Numbered from the stretch's first letter, positions 43,602 to 52,954 are shown. The stretch: DNA of 64,000 nucleotides from Candidatus Solibacter sp. (GCA_025361425.1 JANYAH010000037.1:26970-90969); one strand, 5' to 3'. Program-made: numbers and translations. Notes: generated by a model not told the origin, from the sequence alone.

Positions 43602-45095
43602 TTAAGTTCCACCAAATACAAGCAAAGTCGCGGTTTTGTCCTGGTACAGGCGGCGCCAGCCGATCTGCTCCAGGGCGGGAATCAGCGGGGCATCGGCGGG
43701 CAGCAGCGCGTGGGTGAAACGGAAGGACTCCCAGTACGTATGCCACCCTGGGCGGACCTGCACCAGGCGGGAGTACTGCTTAAGGAAATCGGCGCCGTAG
43801 AGGTCGCTGCGCCCGTCGAAGAAGACTTTCAAAGTCCCGTTCGAACGGTAGATCAGGTATCCGCCGAACTTGTCGGGGGCGAACAGGCGGGCGCCGGCCG
43901 GGATATGGGGATAAGCAGCCACCGGAAACTGGTCGGCGGGAAACCCGGCGGCGGGGGTGAGGCGGAAGGCCGCTAGCAGCACCAAGGGTATTAAGGCCAG
44001 CCCGTGGAAGCGGAGATCCAGCGCGCGCAGATTGGAGCAGTACCTGAGGAAGTTGTGGGGCGGACCCCCTGGTCCGCGGCCGACGCCCTCGTCGGCCTGG
44101 TCGGGCTGGATAGGGTGAAGCGGGTCCACGGGGACCTGCGCGGACCAGGGGGCCCGCCCCACACGGAGCCACCGCGCAATCGCCGCATTGGCGATGGGGA
44201 GCAGGAGCAGTGCGCAGAGCGGCAGGGCGCGGGCGGAGCGGAGGGCCATCGCCGTTACGAGGATGGCGAGCGCAAAGTGATGCAGGCGCTTCTGCGTCAG
44301 GGCGAGGGTGCCGCCAACCACGCCGAGGATGACCGTGGCGATGATTTGCGCGGCCCCCGCGCTATGGAAGTCGAAGGATTGAAACTCGCCGATGCGCGCG
44401 AGCAGGTCGGTGTCGGTGAGATAGCGAAAGACGTGGACGTAAAGTTGCAATCCATAGGGATTGAGTAGGGGCGCGAGCGCCGCCACCACCGCGGCCTTGA
44501 GATACCAACGGTCTTCCAGCGCGAACAGCAGAGCGATCGCGGGCGCGAGGAAGAAGCTGGCGTGTACGTTGGCCCAGAGGGCGGTGACCAGGGCGACCGC
44601 GACCAGGTTCGGCTTGCGCGGAAAGATGGCCAGCAGTAGGAAGATCCAGCTCAGCACGTGGGGGCGCGCCAGCCAGTGGATGTTGCAGGTGGAGAGCAGC
44701 AGGGGGGCCATGGCGCAGGCGACCAGGAAGTTGCCGCCCAGTGCCCAGTGGAGGCGAAACCAAAGCCACACTCCGGCGGAGATGGCGGCGGCATAGAAAA
44801 CAGCTACGCCCTTGAGGCCCAACGAACGGTGGATCCCGCCCGCGGCGGTATCGGCCAGCCATTCCCAGGCGAACCACGGCTGGCCGCCGCGGGTGAACGA
44901 ATAGGGGTCTGTGCGCGGCAGGTTGCCGGTGGCGAGAATGGCTTCACCGGTCCGGATATGCCAGCCGGCATCGGAATCGCGGAACAGCGTCTGGTATCCC
45001 TGGAAGAGGAACAGGCAGTAAAACAGCGTGACGCAGGCGGTGGCCAGTGCCAAATCCGGCACGCACCAACGCAGCAGGATTCCCAGCCGCGGCAT
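43602..45095 (-). CDS. Multi-pass membrane protein in the Tad locus, GT-C-like
   Basis: 497 residues with about ten hydrophobic helices. The first external loop has DSDAGWHIRTGE and DPYSFT, in the place where GT-C enzymes carry their catalytic acidic residue. Role unknown; glycosylation of the pilin or of a surface polymer would fit its position between flp and cpaB. The middle of the protein contains 36 residues translated from an inserted palindromic element (44055-44162); the insert is exactly in frame and rich in Pro, Gly and Arg. Whether the product still folds is unclear. Confidence 0.65.
   Translation of the reverse strand: MPRLGILLRWCVPDLALATACVTLFYCLFLFQGYQTLFRDSDAGWHIRTGEAILATGNLPRTDPYSFTRGGQPWFAWEWLADTAAGGIHRSLGLKGVAVFYAAAISAGVWLWFRLHWALGGNFLVACAMAPLLLSTCNIHWLARPHVLSWIFLLLAIFPRKPNLVAVALVTALWANVHASFFLAPAIALLFALEDRWYLKAAVVAALAPLLNPYGLQLYVHVFRYLTDTDLLARIGEFQSFDFHSAGAAQIIATVILGVVGGTLALTQKRLHHFALAILVTAMALRSARALPLCALLLLPIANAAIARWLRVGRAPWSAQVPVDPLHPIQPDQADEGVGRGPGGPPHNFLRYCSNLRALDLRFHGLALIPLVLLAAFRLTPAAGFPADQFPVAAYPHIPAGARLFAPDKFGGYLIYRSNGTLKVFFDGRSDLYGADFLKQYSRLVQVRPGWHTYWESFRFTHALLPADAPLIPALEQIGWRRLYQDKTATLLVFGGT
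44055..44162. repeat. 108-base palindromic element inserted in frame in a gene
   Basis: Two 24-base arms, 44055-44078 and 44139-44162, are inverted repeats with one mismatch. Between them lie about 60 bases with further short palindromes (GCCGACG/CGTCGGC near 44079-44096). A related single arm is found at 62457-62481. Length 108 keeps the reading frame of the host gene. Confidence 0.75.
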
Positions 45096-45107
45096 GGACT
45101 TCCAGCG

Positions 45108-45290
45108 CTACTGTTGCGCGCCGATGCTGGAGAGGTCGCCCGTAATGCTCTGGTACAGGCTGACAATGCCCTGGGAGAGTTGGTTGACGGTGGTGATGAG
45201 GGCGAGCCCCACGGCAGCCACAATCAGCGCGTATTCCACCAGATCCTGCCCCTGCTCGTCACGAATAAAACCTCTGACTAGTGCTTTCAT
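45108..45290 (-). CDS. flp: Flp/Fap-type pilin
   Basis: 60-residue type IVb prepilin, the major subunit of the Tad pilus. The processing site is G14/Q15 in DEQGQDLVEYALI, with Glu at position +5 and Tyr at +6 of the mature chain, the hallmark of Flp pilins, followed by a hydrophobic helix. The peptidase that would cut it (TadV/CpaA) is not in the window. Confidence 0.95.
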   Translation of the reverse strand: MKALVRGFIRDEQGQDLVEYALIVAAVGLALITTVNQLSQGIVSLYQSITGDLSSIGAQQ

Positions 45291-45302
45291 TGTTCCTCTT
45301 TG

Positions 45303-46292
45303 TCAATGGGCGGAGGCGTTTTTGGCCGCTTCCGTCCGCGAATCGTTCATCGGCCCAACGAACAACTTGCGCACGGCGATGGTAAACCGCCGCCAGCGCG
45401 TATCCAGCGGCTTGGACTGAAGTGTAGCGGGGTTGCCGTCCAGGCGCGCTACCAATTCCAGGTTCCGAATGGCCGCCGAGTGTGCCCTATTATAGCTGAG
45501 GGCCAACTCCAGTTCGCGGCGCGCATCGGGATAGTTGCCTTTTTCCATCCACACCGCCGCCAGGTTGTTATGCGCCGTGGCGGGGTCTGAGGTGGATTGC
45601 CAGTTGGCCACCGCCTGTGCGGGGGCATTGGAATGGGCCAACGCGAGGCCCAGATTGTTACGCGCCATCGGCGAGCCCGGGTTGAGTTTGAGGGCTTCCT
45701 GGAACTCTCGAGCGGCCTCTTCATTCTTTTTCTGCATCAACAGGTTATAGCCCAGGTTGTTGTGCAGGTAATCGACGGCGGGGGTGAGCTCAAGGGCTTT
45801 GCGGTGGGCTGGTTCGCCGAGCGGCCAGAGACCGGATTCGTCGCGCAAAATGCCCAGCCAGGAATAGTACGCGGCGCCGCTTTCCGGGTGAGCTTTGAGA
45901 AAACCTTCCAGCTCGGTAATGGCCTCGGGGCGGCGGTTGACGTCGCGTAAGTCACGCACCAGGGCGAGTTGCGCATCGCCGGATTGGGGGAATCGGGCCA
46001 CCGCGAGGCGGCTGATTTCGAGGGCGACTTCGTGGTACCCACGCTCGCGATACGCCTTGGCGAGTTCCAGCCGTACCGGGATGTTGCCGGGCTCGGCGGC
46101 AACCTTTTCGCGCAGGACGCGCAGTGGATAATCCCCGTCCCCGGCGTCGATGGCGTTACGCACCTGCCGGTCCCAATTGCTCATGGGCGCGGAGGTCGGG
46201 GCGCCGGTCCTGGGGACCTGGGTTTGATGGACGCAGGAAACCGAAAACGCGGCGCCGGCAGCCAGGAGCGCAGGTAAGTAGCGAGATTTCAT
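45303..46292 (-). CDS. TPR lipoprotein, TadD-like
   Basis: 329 residues. A lipoprotein signal ends at AAFSVSC, and at least five tetratricopeptide repeats follow (such as YHEVALEISRLAVARFPQSG and LHNNLGYNLLMQKKNEEAA). TadD lipoproteins help the secretin reach the outer membrane, and position next to flp supports that role. Start overlaps the stop of the DUF192 gene. Confidence 0.85.
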   Translation of the reverse strand: MKSRYLPALLAAGAAFSVSCVHQTQVPRTGAPTSAPMSNWDRQVRNAIDAGDGDYPLRVLREKVAAEPGNIPVRLELAKAYRERGYHEVALEISRLAVARFPQSGDAQLALVRDLRDVNRRPEAITELEGFLKAHPESGAAYYSWLGILRDESGLWPLGEPAHRKALELTPAVDYLHNNLGYNLLMQKKNEEAAREFQEALKLNPGSPMARNNLGLALAHSNAPAQAVANWQSTSDPATAHNNLAAVWMEKGNYPDARRELELALSYNRAHSAAIRNLELVARLDGNPATLQSKPLDTRWRRFTIAVRKLFVGPMNDSRTEAAKNASAH

Positions 46293-46660
46293 GCGTTCGG
46301 CTTTTCGGGCATCAGCTTTTCAATCGACAACTTGTCGCCCGGCAGGGTGCCGGATTTTTCAGCTGTACCGGCCGGTAATTCCAAAATCGAATGCGCCGTA
46401 AGACAGGCCGACAACCGCCAGGCCGGAACCGCGTGCCTCACCTTACGGACTTTCCGCTGCTTGTCGAGGTAGACCAAGTCTATCGGAAACTTCATGAAAA
46501 ACGTATGAACAGATTCGCAAGGCACAATCCAGAGACCAGAGCCGGCCTCCAGCCGTGCATGCTTAAGCAGGCCGACACGGCGGGTTTCACTGGTGTCCGC
46601 CAGTTCCACGGCGTCGCCCAGGACGGTATTGCGGGTTTGATTCCGCACTAGTACTTTCAA
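46289..46660 (-). CDS. DUF192 family protein
   Basis: 123 residues, with the DUF192 signatures RRVGLLKH, GLWIVPC, VHTFFMKFPIDLVYLD and a final LELPAGTAEKSG. Most members carry a signal peptide; this one does not. Function unknown. It is the first gene before the Tad cluster and coupled to the TPR lipoprotein gene. Confidence 0.88.
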   Translation of the reverse strand: MKVLVRNQTRNTVLGDAVELADTSETRRVGLLKHARLEAGSGLWIVPCESVHTFFMKFPIDLVYLDKQRKVRKVRHAVPAWRLSACLTAHSILELPAGTAEKSGTLPGDKLSIEKLMPEKPNA

Positions 46661-46796
46661 TTTTCAAGACTATAACACGGTGACGGGTGATATTGTTGCG
46701 GGTAGTAAGTTTGCCTGGTCGAAACTTGTCTCTGGAGTCGGGGTTTAGGCTAGACTAGGACTGAATCGGCCGCGTCCCGATGGGGAAGGACTGTCT

Positions 46797-49712
46797 ATGA
46801 AGCACAGTTGTCAGGTTGGTGTGTTGGGGATCGGCCTCTGGCTTTCGTCGGGGCAAGCGGTACACGCGCAGCCGGCGGTCGGCGCCACCTTCGGCGATGT
46901 GATCCAGTTGCCGGGCGGTACGCCCTCAGACATCGTGCTGGACGAACTGCGTCATCAGCTTTACCTGGTCAGCAATACCACGAGCCAGGTACTGGTGCTG
47001 GACTACACCACGAATCAGGTGGTCGCCAAGATTCCGACGGGAAGAACGCCGCTGGCCGGCGCCATGTCGATGGACGGCAACTTCCTGTACGTGACGGCGA
47101 GCGGGCCGCCATCGGCGCTGTATGCGATCGATCTTACCTCCAACCGGATGGCGTACAGCCAGATGCTGCCTTCGACGCCGCAGGGCGTGGAGACAGGCAT
47201 CGACGGGCGCGTGCTGGTGGCCATGACCGGCACCGGGGTGACGGCGAACGTTCCGCAGAAAACGTTGCAGGTGTTTGACCCGGTGACCAGGACTCTGACC
47301 GATGTAGCGGTGCCGGCGCTGACCACCACCCTGGCGCCGATTCCGGCCCAGCCGACGGGCCGGCCGGTGACTACCTTCCCCGGCAAACTACTGCGCACGC
47401 CGGATGGCATGTTCATTGTCGGGGTGATTACGCCGGCCAACGGCAGCACGTACATTTTTGTTTACGAAGTGGCTTCGGGGGTGATACTGCGCAACCGGAT
47501 TACCTCGGGACAGAGCACGGTGATTTCGATGGCGCCGGACGGCTCGCGCTTCATGGCCGGATTCACCATGTACGACACGGCCACGCTGGCCGTGGTGGCG
47601 CAACAGAACAACGCCAATGCACCATTCACTTTTAGTTCCGCTTTCAACACGACGCAGAACGTGGGCGGCAGCGTCTTCTCACCGGACGGCGCCACGCTGT
47701 ATAGCGCGTTCAACACGGCGCCGACTACCAATCCTCCCTCGCCGTCGCTTTCCTCCACACTGCTGGTGAACGATTCGACGAACCTCGGGATCCGCCTGGG
47801 CATCAAACTGCGGGAAAGCATCGTGGCCAAGCTTGCGATGACGGGCGACGGTGCGGATGCTTGGGGGTTAAGCGATTCCGGGCTGGTCCACTTGCCGCTG
47901 GGGAAGCTGTACGATTATCCGATCCTGGTGCCGGAAACCACGCAGGTGTTCCTGGCGATGGACAACTGCAACCGCGGCCTGGCCTCGGGCGCGCTGAAAA
48001 TCAACAACCTGGGCAAGGGGCGGTTGACCTACACCGTGGCGGCCAGCCCGAGCCCGGCGCTGGTCTACAAGCAATCGAGCGGCCTGGCGCCTTCGACCAT
48101 TACGTTCACCATGGAACCGGGACGGAGCGGCGTAGTGCGGCAGCCGGGGACCAACATCTGGACCGGCGCCGGAACCCAGCAGGGCACACCGGTCAACCTG
48201 ACGCTCTCCTCGCCGGATGCCATTAATATACCGAACACGATCCGCGTCTTCATGAATTACCGGCAGCCGGATCAGCGCGGCATGATCTATCCGGTGCCCA
48301 CCACGCAGAACAACAACGGCAGCGGGACTGGTGGCAACACATCGGGCAATGAAGGCTTGCAGGATATTCTGCTGGACGAGGCGCGCGGACTGGTGTACCT
48401 CACCAATTCCGGCTACAACCGGATCGACGTCTTCGACATCCGGAAGCAGCACTTTGTGAACCCGATACCGGCGGGGCAGATGCCGCACCAGATGGCGATG
48501 GGTGGCGACGGGAACACGCTCTACGTGGGCAACACGGGCGGCGAATCGATCGGCATCGTCGATCTGGATCTGGGGCGTGTAGTGGACAGCGTGGTATTTC
48601 CGCCGGTGCAGCGCAGCGGTACAGCCAACCCGATTTATCCGCGGTCGCTGGCCATGGGCTACTTCGGGCTGCAATTTGTGATGTCGAACGGCGCGCTGTG
48701 GAAAGTGGTGGGCAACCAGGCGTTGCCGCGGCCGGCGGACCCGAACGGGATAGTCCCGGTGTCGCTCACCGGATGCCCGAACTGCGGGATGGTCGCCACC
48801 CCGGGCAATGAGTTCGTTCTGACTTTTTCGGGCAACGGGACGGCGTACGTGTACGATTCGACCGCGGACGCATACGTGGCCAGCCGGTTGCTAATTCCGC
48901 CGCCGATTCAGGGCTACTACGGATTGTTGGGCGCGGCGCCGGGCGGCGCGTACTACCTGGTGAACGGGTTGATCGTGAACCCGTCGCTGACCACGATTGG
49001 CGGATCGGCGACGCCCGGGGCGACGGGCGGCGGATTTCCGGTACAGCCGGTGGGTAGAATCATCAACACAGGCAACCGCAACGTAGCGGCGCTGGCTCCG
49101 CTCGATTCGACGCGTTTGCTGCGGCTGACGACTGCGGTGCGGCAGAACATCACCACGGTGACACGGGACGATGCGCGCACCACGCTGGAGATTGTCAACC
49201 TGGCGACGGGGGAAGACACACTGGCCGGTGTCGTGCCGGAGAATCCGGTGGTCAACGTTTTCGGCACCACGCGGTTCAATACGAATCCGCGCATGATGGC
49301 GGTGAATGCGGCGGGGACCACGGCGTACCTGATCACGCTCTCGGGATTGAGCGTGGTTTCGCTGACGCCGACCGGAACGGATACGCGGCCGGCGATCGAC
49401 CCGGGCGCGCTGGGCATCGTGAACTCGGTGGACGGCACGCCGGATTTCAAGCCGGGCTCGTTCATCACCATCACGGGCACGCATCTGGCGGACCTGGCGA
49501 CGGCGGATACCGTTCCGCCGCCGACCGTGCTGGGCGGTTCTTGCGTGACCTTCGGCGATATCGCGGTGCCGCTGCTGGCTTCTTCCAACGGGCAGATTCA
49601 GGCGCAGGTGCCGGACACTTTGCCGGCGGGCACGCACGTGGTGGAAGTGCGGTCGCTAAGCACGGCGCAGGCGTCGGACCCGGTGGTGGTAACGGTGAAG
49701 CCGGGGAATTAA
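46797..49712 (+). CDS. Secreted YVTN-type beta-propeller protein with Solibacter C-terminal domain
   Basis: 971 residues with a signal peptide (1-25, ending VHAQ). Two propeller regions (about 30-370 and 500-870) contain YVTN-like repeats such as LYLVSNTTSQVLVLDYTTN and LYVGNTGGESIGIVDLDLG. The last 90 residues are the TIGR03437-type domain (PGSFITITGTHLAD, GGSCVTFGDIAVPLL, IQAQVPD), a mark of Solibacter-like Acidobacteriota and found at the ends of many exported proteins. Role probably surface or extracellular binding. It diverges from the Tad/DUF192 cluster. Confidence 0.9.
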   Translation: MKHSCQVGVLGIGLWLSSGQAVHAQPAVGATFGDVIQLPGGTPSDIVLDELRHQLYLVSNTTSQVLVLDYTTNQVVAKIPTGRTPLAGAMSMDGNFLYVTASGPPSALYAIDLTSNRMAYSQMLPSTPQGVETGIDGRVLVAMTGTGVTANVPQKTLQVFDPVTRTLTDVAVPALTTTLAPIPAQPTGRPVTTFPGKLLRTPDGMFIVGVITPANGSTYIFVYEVASGVILRNRITSGQSTVISMAPDGSRFMAGFTMYDTATLAVVAQQNNANAPFTFSSAFNTTQNVGGSVFSPDGATLYSAFNTAPTTNPPSPSLSSTLLVNDSTNLGIRLGIKLRESIVAKLAMTGDGADAWGLSDSGLVHLPLGKLYDYPILVPETTQVFLAMDNCNRGLASGALKINNLGKGRLTYTVAASPSPALVYKQSSGLAPSTITFTMEPGRSGVVRQPGTNIWTGAGTQQGTPVNLTLSSPDAINIPNTIRVFMNYRQPDQRGMIYPVPTTQNNNGSGTGGNTSGNEGLQDILLDEARGLVYLTNSGYNRIDVFDIRKQHFVNPIPAGQMPHQMAMGGDGNTLYVGNTGGESIGIVDLDLGRVVDSVVFPPVQRSGTANPIYPRSLAMGYFGLQFVMSNGALWKVVGNQALPRPADPNGIVPVSLTGCPNCGMVATPGNEFVLTFSGNGTAYVYDSTADAYVASRLLIPPPIQGYYGLLGAAPGGAYYLVNGLIVNPSLTTIGGSATPGATGGGFPVQPVGRIINTGNRNVAALAPLDSTRLLRLTTAVRQNITTVTRDDARTTLEIVNLATGEDTLAGVVPENPVVNVFGTTRFNTNPRMMAVNAAGTTAYLITLSGLSVVSLTPTGTDTRPAIDPGALGIVNSVDGTPDFKPGSFITITGTHLADLATADTVPPPTVLGGSCVTFGDIAVPLLASSNGQIQAQVPDTLPAGTHVVEVRSLSTAQASDPVVVTVKPGN

Positions 49713-49765
49713 CATTACTGAGTCCGACTTACACCAGGCTCGATAACTGTGGTATACAAGGCATC

Positions 49766-49927
49766 GTGACTGAACATAAAGTGAAGTGCGATGTGTGCGG
49801 TGGATCGGGCCAGTGCACGATGTGCAAGGGGACCGGTAATGGCGGTCAGTGCTCTAATTGCGGGGGCAAGGGCCCGTGTCCGCAGTGCGAGGGTACCGGC
49901 CACAGAGAACCCGAACGGGCGAAGTAA
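49766..49927 (+). CDS. Mini zinc-ribbon protein, DnaJ cysteine-repeat type
   Basis: 53 residues from GTG 49766, almost entirely a run of CxxCxG units: CDVCGGSG, CTMCKGTG, CSNCGGKG, CPQCEGTG. This is the zinc-binding domain of DnaJ without the J-domain, enough for two zinc ions. Such mini-proteins may be redox or chaperone helpers. A -10-like TATACA (49753-49758) sits seven bases before the GTG, which would make the mRNA leaderless; no good ribosome site is visible. Confidence 0.65.
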   Translation: MTEHKVKCDVCGGSGQCTMCKGTGNGGQCSNCGGKGPCPQCEGTGHREPERAK

Positions 49928-50089
49928 CCAGTGGGCCGCTGCATTGTGCTCAAGTGAACAGACATCCGTTCTGGCGGCTACTACTATTGTGAGAGCGGCA
50001 AGCACATTCTCCGCGAGTTTCGCAGAGCCCGCGGGACGGGAACAATCGATAGCGGGAACGGGCCCGGCCATTAATAGACGGTGAAGACC

Positions 50090-50974
50090 ATGGCTTCGAT
50101 TCCCCTCAAAGAAGTTGGGCCGCTCCTGCGCGTCGCGGTTCGATATTGGTACAACGACCGTGCACCTCGAATGGGGGCGGCGCTGGCCTACTACGTGGCC
50201 CTCTCGCTGGCTCCCAGCCTGGTGATCATACTCGCCATCGCCGGTTTTGCGTTCAACGCCAAGACCGCCGAGGGAGGCCTGATCTGGCAGATTCAGCGGA
50301 TGGTGGGCACTGAAGGCGCCAAGTTGATTCAGACCATCGTGGAAGGCGCCCACCGGTCCGAACATGGAATTGCGGCCACTGTGCTGGGGTTGATCACCTT
50401 GTTTTTCGGCGCCACCGCGGCGGTCAGCGAACTGAGAGACGATTTGAACGCCGTCTGGCAGGTTGTTGACGATCCCACTTGGAGCCATGCCCGCAGCGCG
50501 TACAACGTAATCCGAGACCGCCTGCTGTCCCTCGCGATCGTGCTGGGCGCCGGCCTCTTCTTGCTGGCGTCGCTGGTTCTGAATCTTTGGATGTCCACGG
50601 CGAGCAGGTACCTGAACCCGGCCGCAAACCCGCACCGGTTTCTCAGTCAGGCCGTCGAGTGGCTGGTGTCTTTTGGGGTCGTCACGGTTCTGTTCGCCCT
50701 CATCTTCAAGCTGATGCCGGACGTTTCACTGGAATGGGGCGACGTGACCATCGGAGCGATCCTCACTTCCCTTATGTTCACGGCGGGCAAGTTGCTGCTG
50801 GGACTTTATCTCGGCGGGGCTGGCTTCACCGACACCTATGGAGCGGCGGGCTCTCTCGTCATCCTGTTGGTGTGGGTGTACTACTCGGCCCAGGTCGTGC
50901 TCTTCGGCGCTGAATTCACCCGAGCCTACACGGACCGACTCGGCTCCCGGTCCCACTTAGTCCGTCTCCCATGA
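50090..50974 (+). CDS. YihY/BrkB family membrane protein
   Basis: About 294 residues with six membrane helices; family marks are GAALAYYVALSLAPSL near the start and VSLEWGDVTIGAILTSL plus YGAAGSLVILLVWVYYSAQ later. Function unclear; it was once wrongly called RNase BN. Start at ATG 50090 is backed by GGTG six bases upstream; an in-frame GTG lies at 50081. Its stop overlaps the start of the AI-2E family gene (ATGA). Confidence 0.87.
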   Translation: MASIPLKEVGPLLRVAVRYWYNDRAPRMGAALAYYVALSLAPSLVIILAIAGFAFNAKTAEGGLIWQIQRMVGTEGAKLIQTIVEGAHRSEHGIAATVLGLITLFFGATAAVSELRDDLNAVWQVVDDPTWSHARSAYNVIRDRLLSLAIVLGAGLFLLASLVLNLWMSTASRYLNPAANPHRFLSQAVEWLVSFGVVTVLFALIFKLMPDVSLEWGDVTIGAILTSLMFTAGKLLLGLYLGGAGFTDTYGAAGSLVILLVWVYYSAQVVLFGAEFTRAYTDRLGSRSHLVRLP

Positions 50975-52794
50975 TCAGACAATCCAAATCACCCGTCTCC
51001 TCCGGCATTCTAAACATCGCCATTCTGGTGGCCGTGGTTGCCGTGCTGTACCTGGCCCGTGAAATCCTGATCCCGCTGGCGTTTGCCGTCACGCTCTCGC
51101 TGATTCTGACGCCGGCCATCGGGTGGCTGCACAAACTGCACCTGGGACGCGTCCCCGCGGCGCTGCTGGTCATGATTGTGTCCATAGCGGGCGCGGGCGC
51201 CATCGGCTGGGTGATTTTCAATGACCTGGTTGACGTGGCAAATCAGCTTCCGGAATACCGGGAGAACATCCACAAGAAACTGGAGGCGATTCGCGCTCCC
51301 AGCACAGGCGCCGTGGGACGGGCCGCCGCCAGCGTGAAGGAACTGGGGAAGGAGTTGGCGAGCCCGTCGGCGCCGGTTGCGCCTCCGTCCGCCAGCGATA
51401 GCGCCGGACGGCGCAGCGTCCCGAACGCGCCAAGCAGCCCCGTTCCGGTCCAGGTGGTGGAAAAACCGCCGAACGAATTGTTGTACTTTCGCGACCTGAT
51501 TCAGCCGTTCCTTGGACCCCTGGGAGTGTTCGGAATGGTGGTGATCTTCAGTCTGTTCCTGATGGTCGGGCACAACGACTTGCGGGACCGCCTCTTCCGC
51601 CTTGCGGGAGTACGCCGGCTCAACGTCATGACGCAGGCCCTGAATGACGCCGCTCAGAGGGTGAGCCGGTATCTTCTGCTGCAACTCCTGGTGAATGCCG
51701 CTTTCGGTGTTCTGGTTGGCACGGGCCTGTTCCTGATCGGCCTCCCCTATGCCGTCTTGTGGGGCGCGGTCGCGGCAATTCTGCGGATCGTGCCGTACCT
51801 TGGATCGCTGATCGCGGCCGCGCTGCCTCTCATCCTGTCGCTCGCGGTCTTCGACCATTGGATGCAGCCGCTGCTGGTGTTCCTGCTGTTCGGCGCACTG
51901 GAACTCGTCACCGGCAATTGGGTGGAACCTTGGCTTTATGGAACGCATACGGGGGTCTCGTCCCTGGCCCTCATCCTGACCACGGTTTTTTGGGCTGTCC
52001 TTTGGGGGCCGGCGGGCCTGATTCTCTCGACTCCGCTCACCGTGTGCGTGGTGGTCTTGGGCCGCTATTTCCCCCAGTTTGCGTTTCTGCATATCCTGCT
52101 GGGCGATGAACCGGCCCTGGTAGAGGAGGCCCGCTTTTATCAGCGCCTTCTGGCAATGGACGACCAGGAAGCCAGGACCGTGATAGACAACTACCGGAAG
52201 GACCACTCTCTGCTCCAACTCTGCGACTCTGTGATGATCCCGGCCCTAACCCTGGCCGAACACGACCGACATAAGGGCGCGCTCGATTCGGATCGCGAGG
52301 AGTTTCTCTTCCTGAGTATCCGGGAGATGTTGACGGAGCTTCCGGAAAGAGCGGTGGGGCAGGAACTTGGTATCGAAGCCGCCAGCGATGCGAAACCGGC
52401 GCCACCAAACGGCCGCATCCTGTGCATTCCGGCTAGCGATGAGGCGGATGAGGTTACCGCGGCCATGCTGGCCCTCCTGCTGGAGCACTCCGGTTGTGTC
52501 GTGCTTCCGTTGACACCGGACCCCAGCCTGCAACAGGTTGCGTTCGTTCAACCCGCCGCGGGCGATATTTTCTGTATTTCCGCACTGCCGCCTTTCGCGT
52601 TTGCCCACGCCCGGAGGATCAGCCATCAGCTCCGGGTGCGTTTTCCCGGAGTCAGAATCGTTGTGGGTGTGTGGGGATTCGCTGGTGAAACGGAGCGAGC
52701 CATGGAGCGCTTTCAGGCGCCGCGTCCGGATAAGCTGGTGACCAGCCTGGCGGACGCGATCCAGGCTGTGATGAACCCTGCCAGTACCGGTTGA
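50971..52794 (+). CDS. AI-2E family transporter with C-terminal B12-binding-like domain
   Basis: 607 residues. Residues 1-400 are the AI-2E/PerM permease with eight helices and a loop of about 100 residues after helix 3. After a helical linker (400-480), residues about 485-600 resemble a cobalamin-binding Rossmann domain (ILCIPASDEADEVTAAMLALLLEHSGC), but the DxHxxG motif that holds cobalamin is missing, so it probably binds something else or only regulates. AI-2 transport is proven only for a few members. Coupled to the BrkB-type gene. Confidence 0.85.
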   Translation: MIRQSKSPVSSGILNIAILVAVVAVLYLAREILIPLAFAVTLSLILTPAIGWLHKLHLGRVPAALLVMIVSIAGAGAIGWVIFNDLVDVANQLPEYRENIHKKLEAIRAPSTGAVGRAAASVKELGKELASPSAPVAPPSASDSAGRRSVPNAPSSPVPVQVVEKPPNELLYFRDLIQPFLGPLGVFGMVVIFSLFLMVGHNDLRDRLFRLAGVRRLNVMTQALNDAAQRVSRYLLLQLLVNAAFGVLVGTGLFLIGLPYAVLWGAVAAILRIVPYLGSLIAAALPLILSLAVFDHWMQPLLVFLLFGALELVTGNWVEPWLYGTHTGVSSLALILTTVFWAVLWGPAGLILSTPLTVCVVVLGRYFPQFAFLHILLGDEPALVEEARFYQRLLAMDDQEARTVIDNYRKDHSLLQLCDSVMIPALTLAEHDRHKGALDSDREEFLFLSIREMLTELPERAVGQELGIEAASDAKPAPPNGRILCIPASDEADEVTAAMLALLLEHSGCVVLPLTPDPSLQQVAFVQPAAGDIFCISALPPFAFAHARRISHQLRVRFPGVRIVVGVWGFAGETERAMERFQAPRPDKLVTSLADAIQAVMNPASTG

Positions 52795-52830
52795 GTGCAT
52801 TCCAGACGGATGCACCCGGCCCTGAGGGCG

Positions 52831-52954
52831 ATGCGTGTGGGGCAGTCGCTGCTCTACGGGGTGAAGGCTAACGACGATGAGTTTCCTGGCGGCGGGGATG
52901 GTGCTGGCGGTGGCGGTATTGGCGGTGGCGGTGCCGGCGCTGCGGTATGAGTAG
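52831..52954 (+). pseudogene. Remnant of an ABC permease C-terminus (MacB/ADOP type)
   Basis: MRVGQSLLYGVKAND (from 52831) matches the SLLFGVxPxD segment near the end of MacB-type permeases. The reading then has to shift by one base to continue as MSFLAAGMVLAVAVLAVAVP, a membrane helix, ending ALRYE at TAG 52952-52954, the standard last residues of this permease family in Acidobacteriota. The interior domain is missing, so this is a deleted and frameshifted relic. The gap 52955-53255 shows no gene I can support. Confidence 0.5.
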
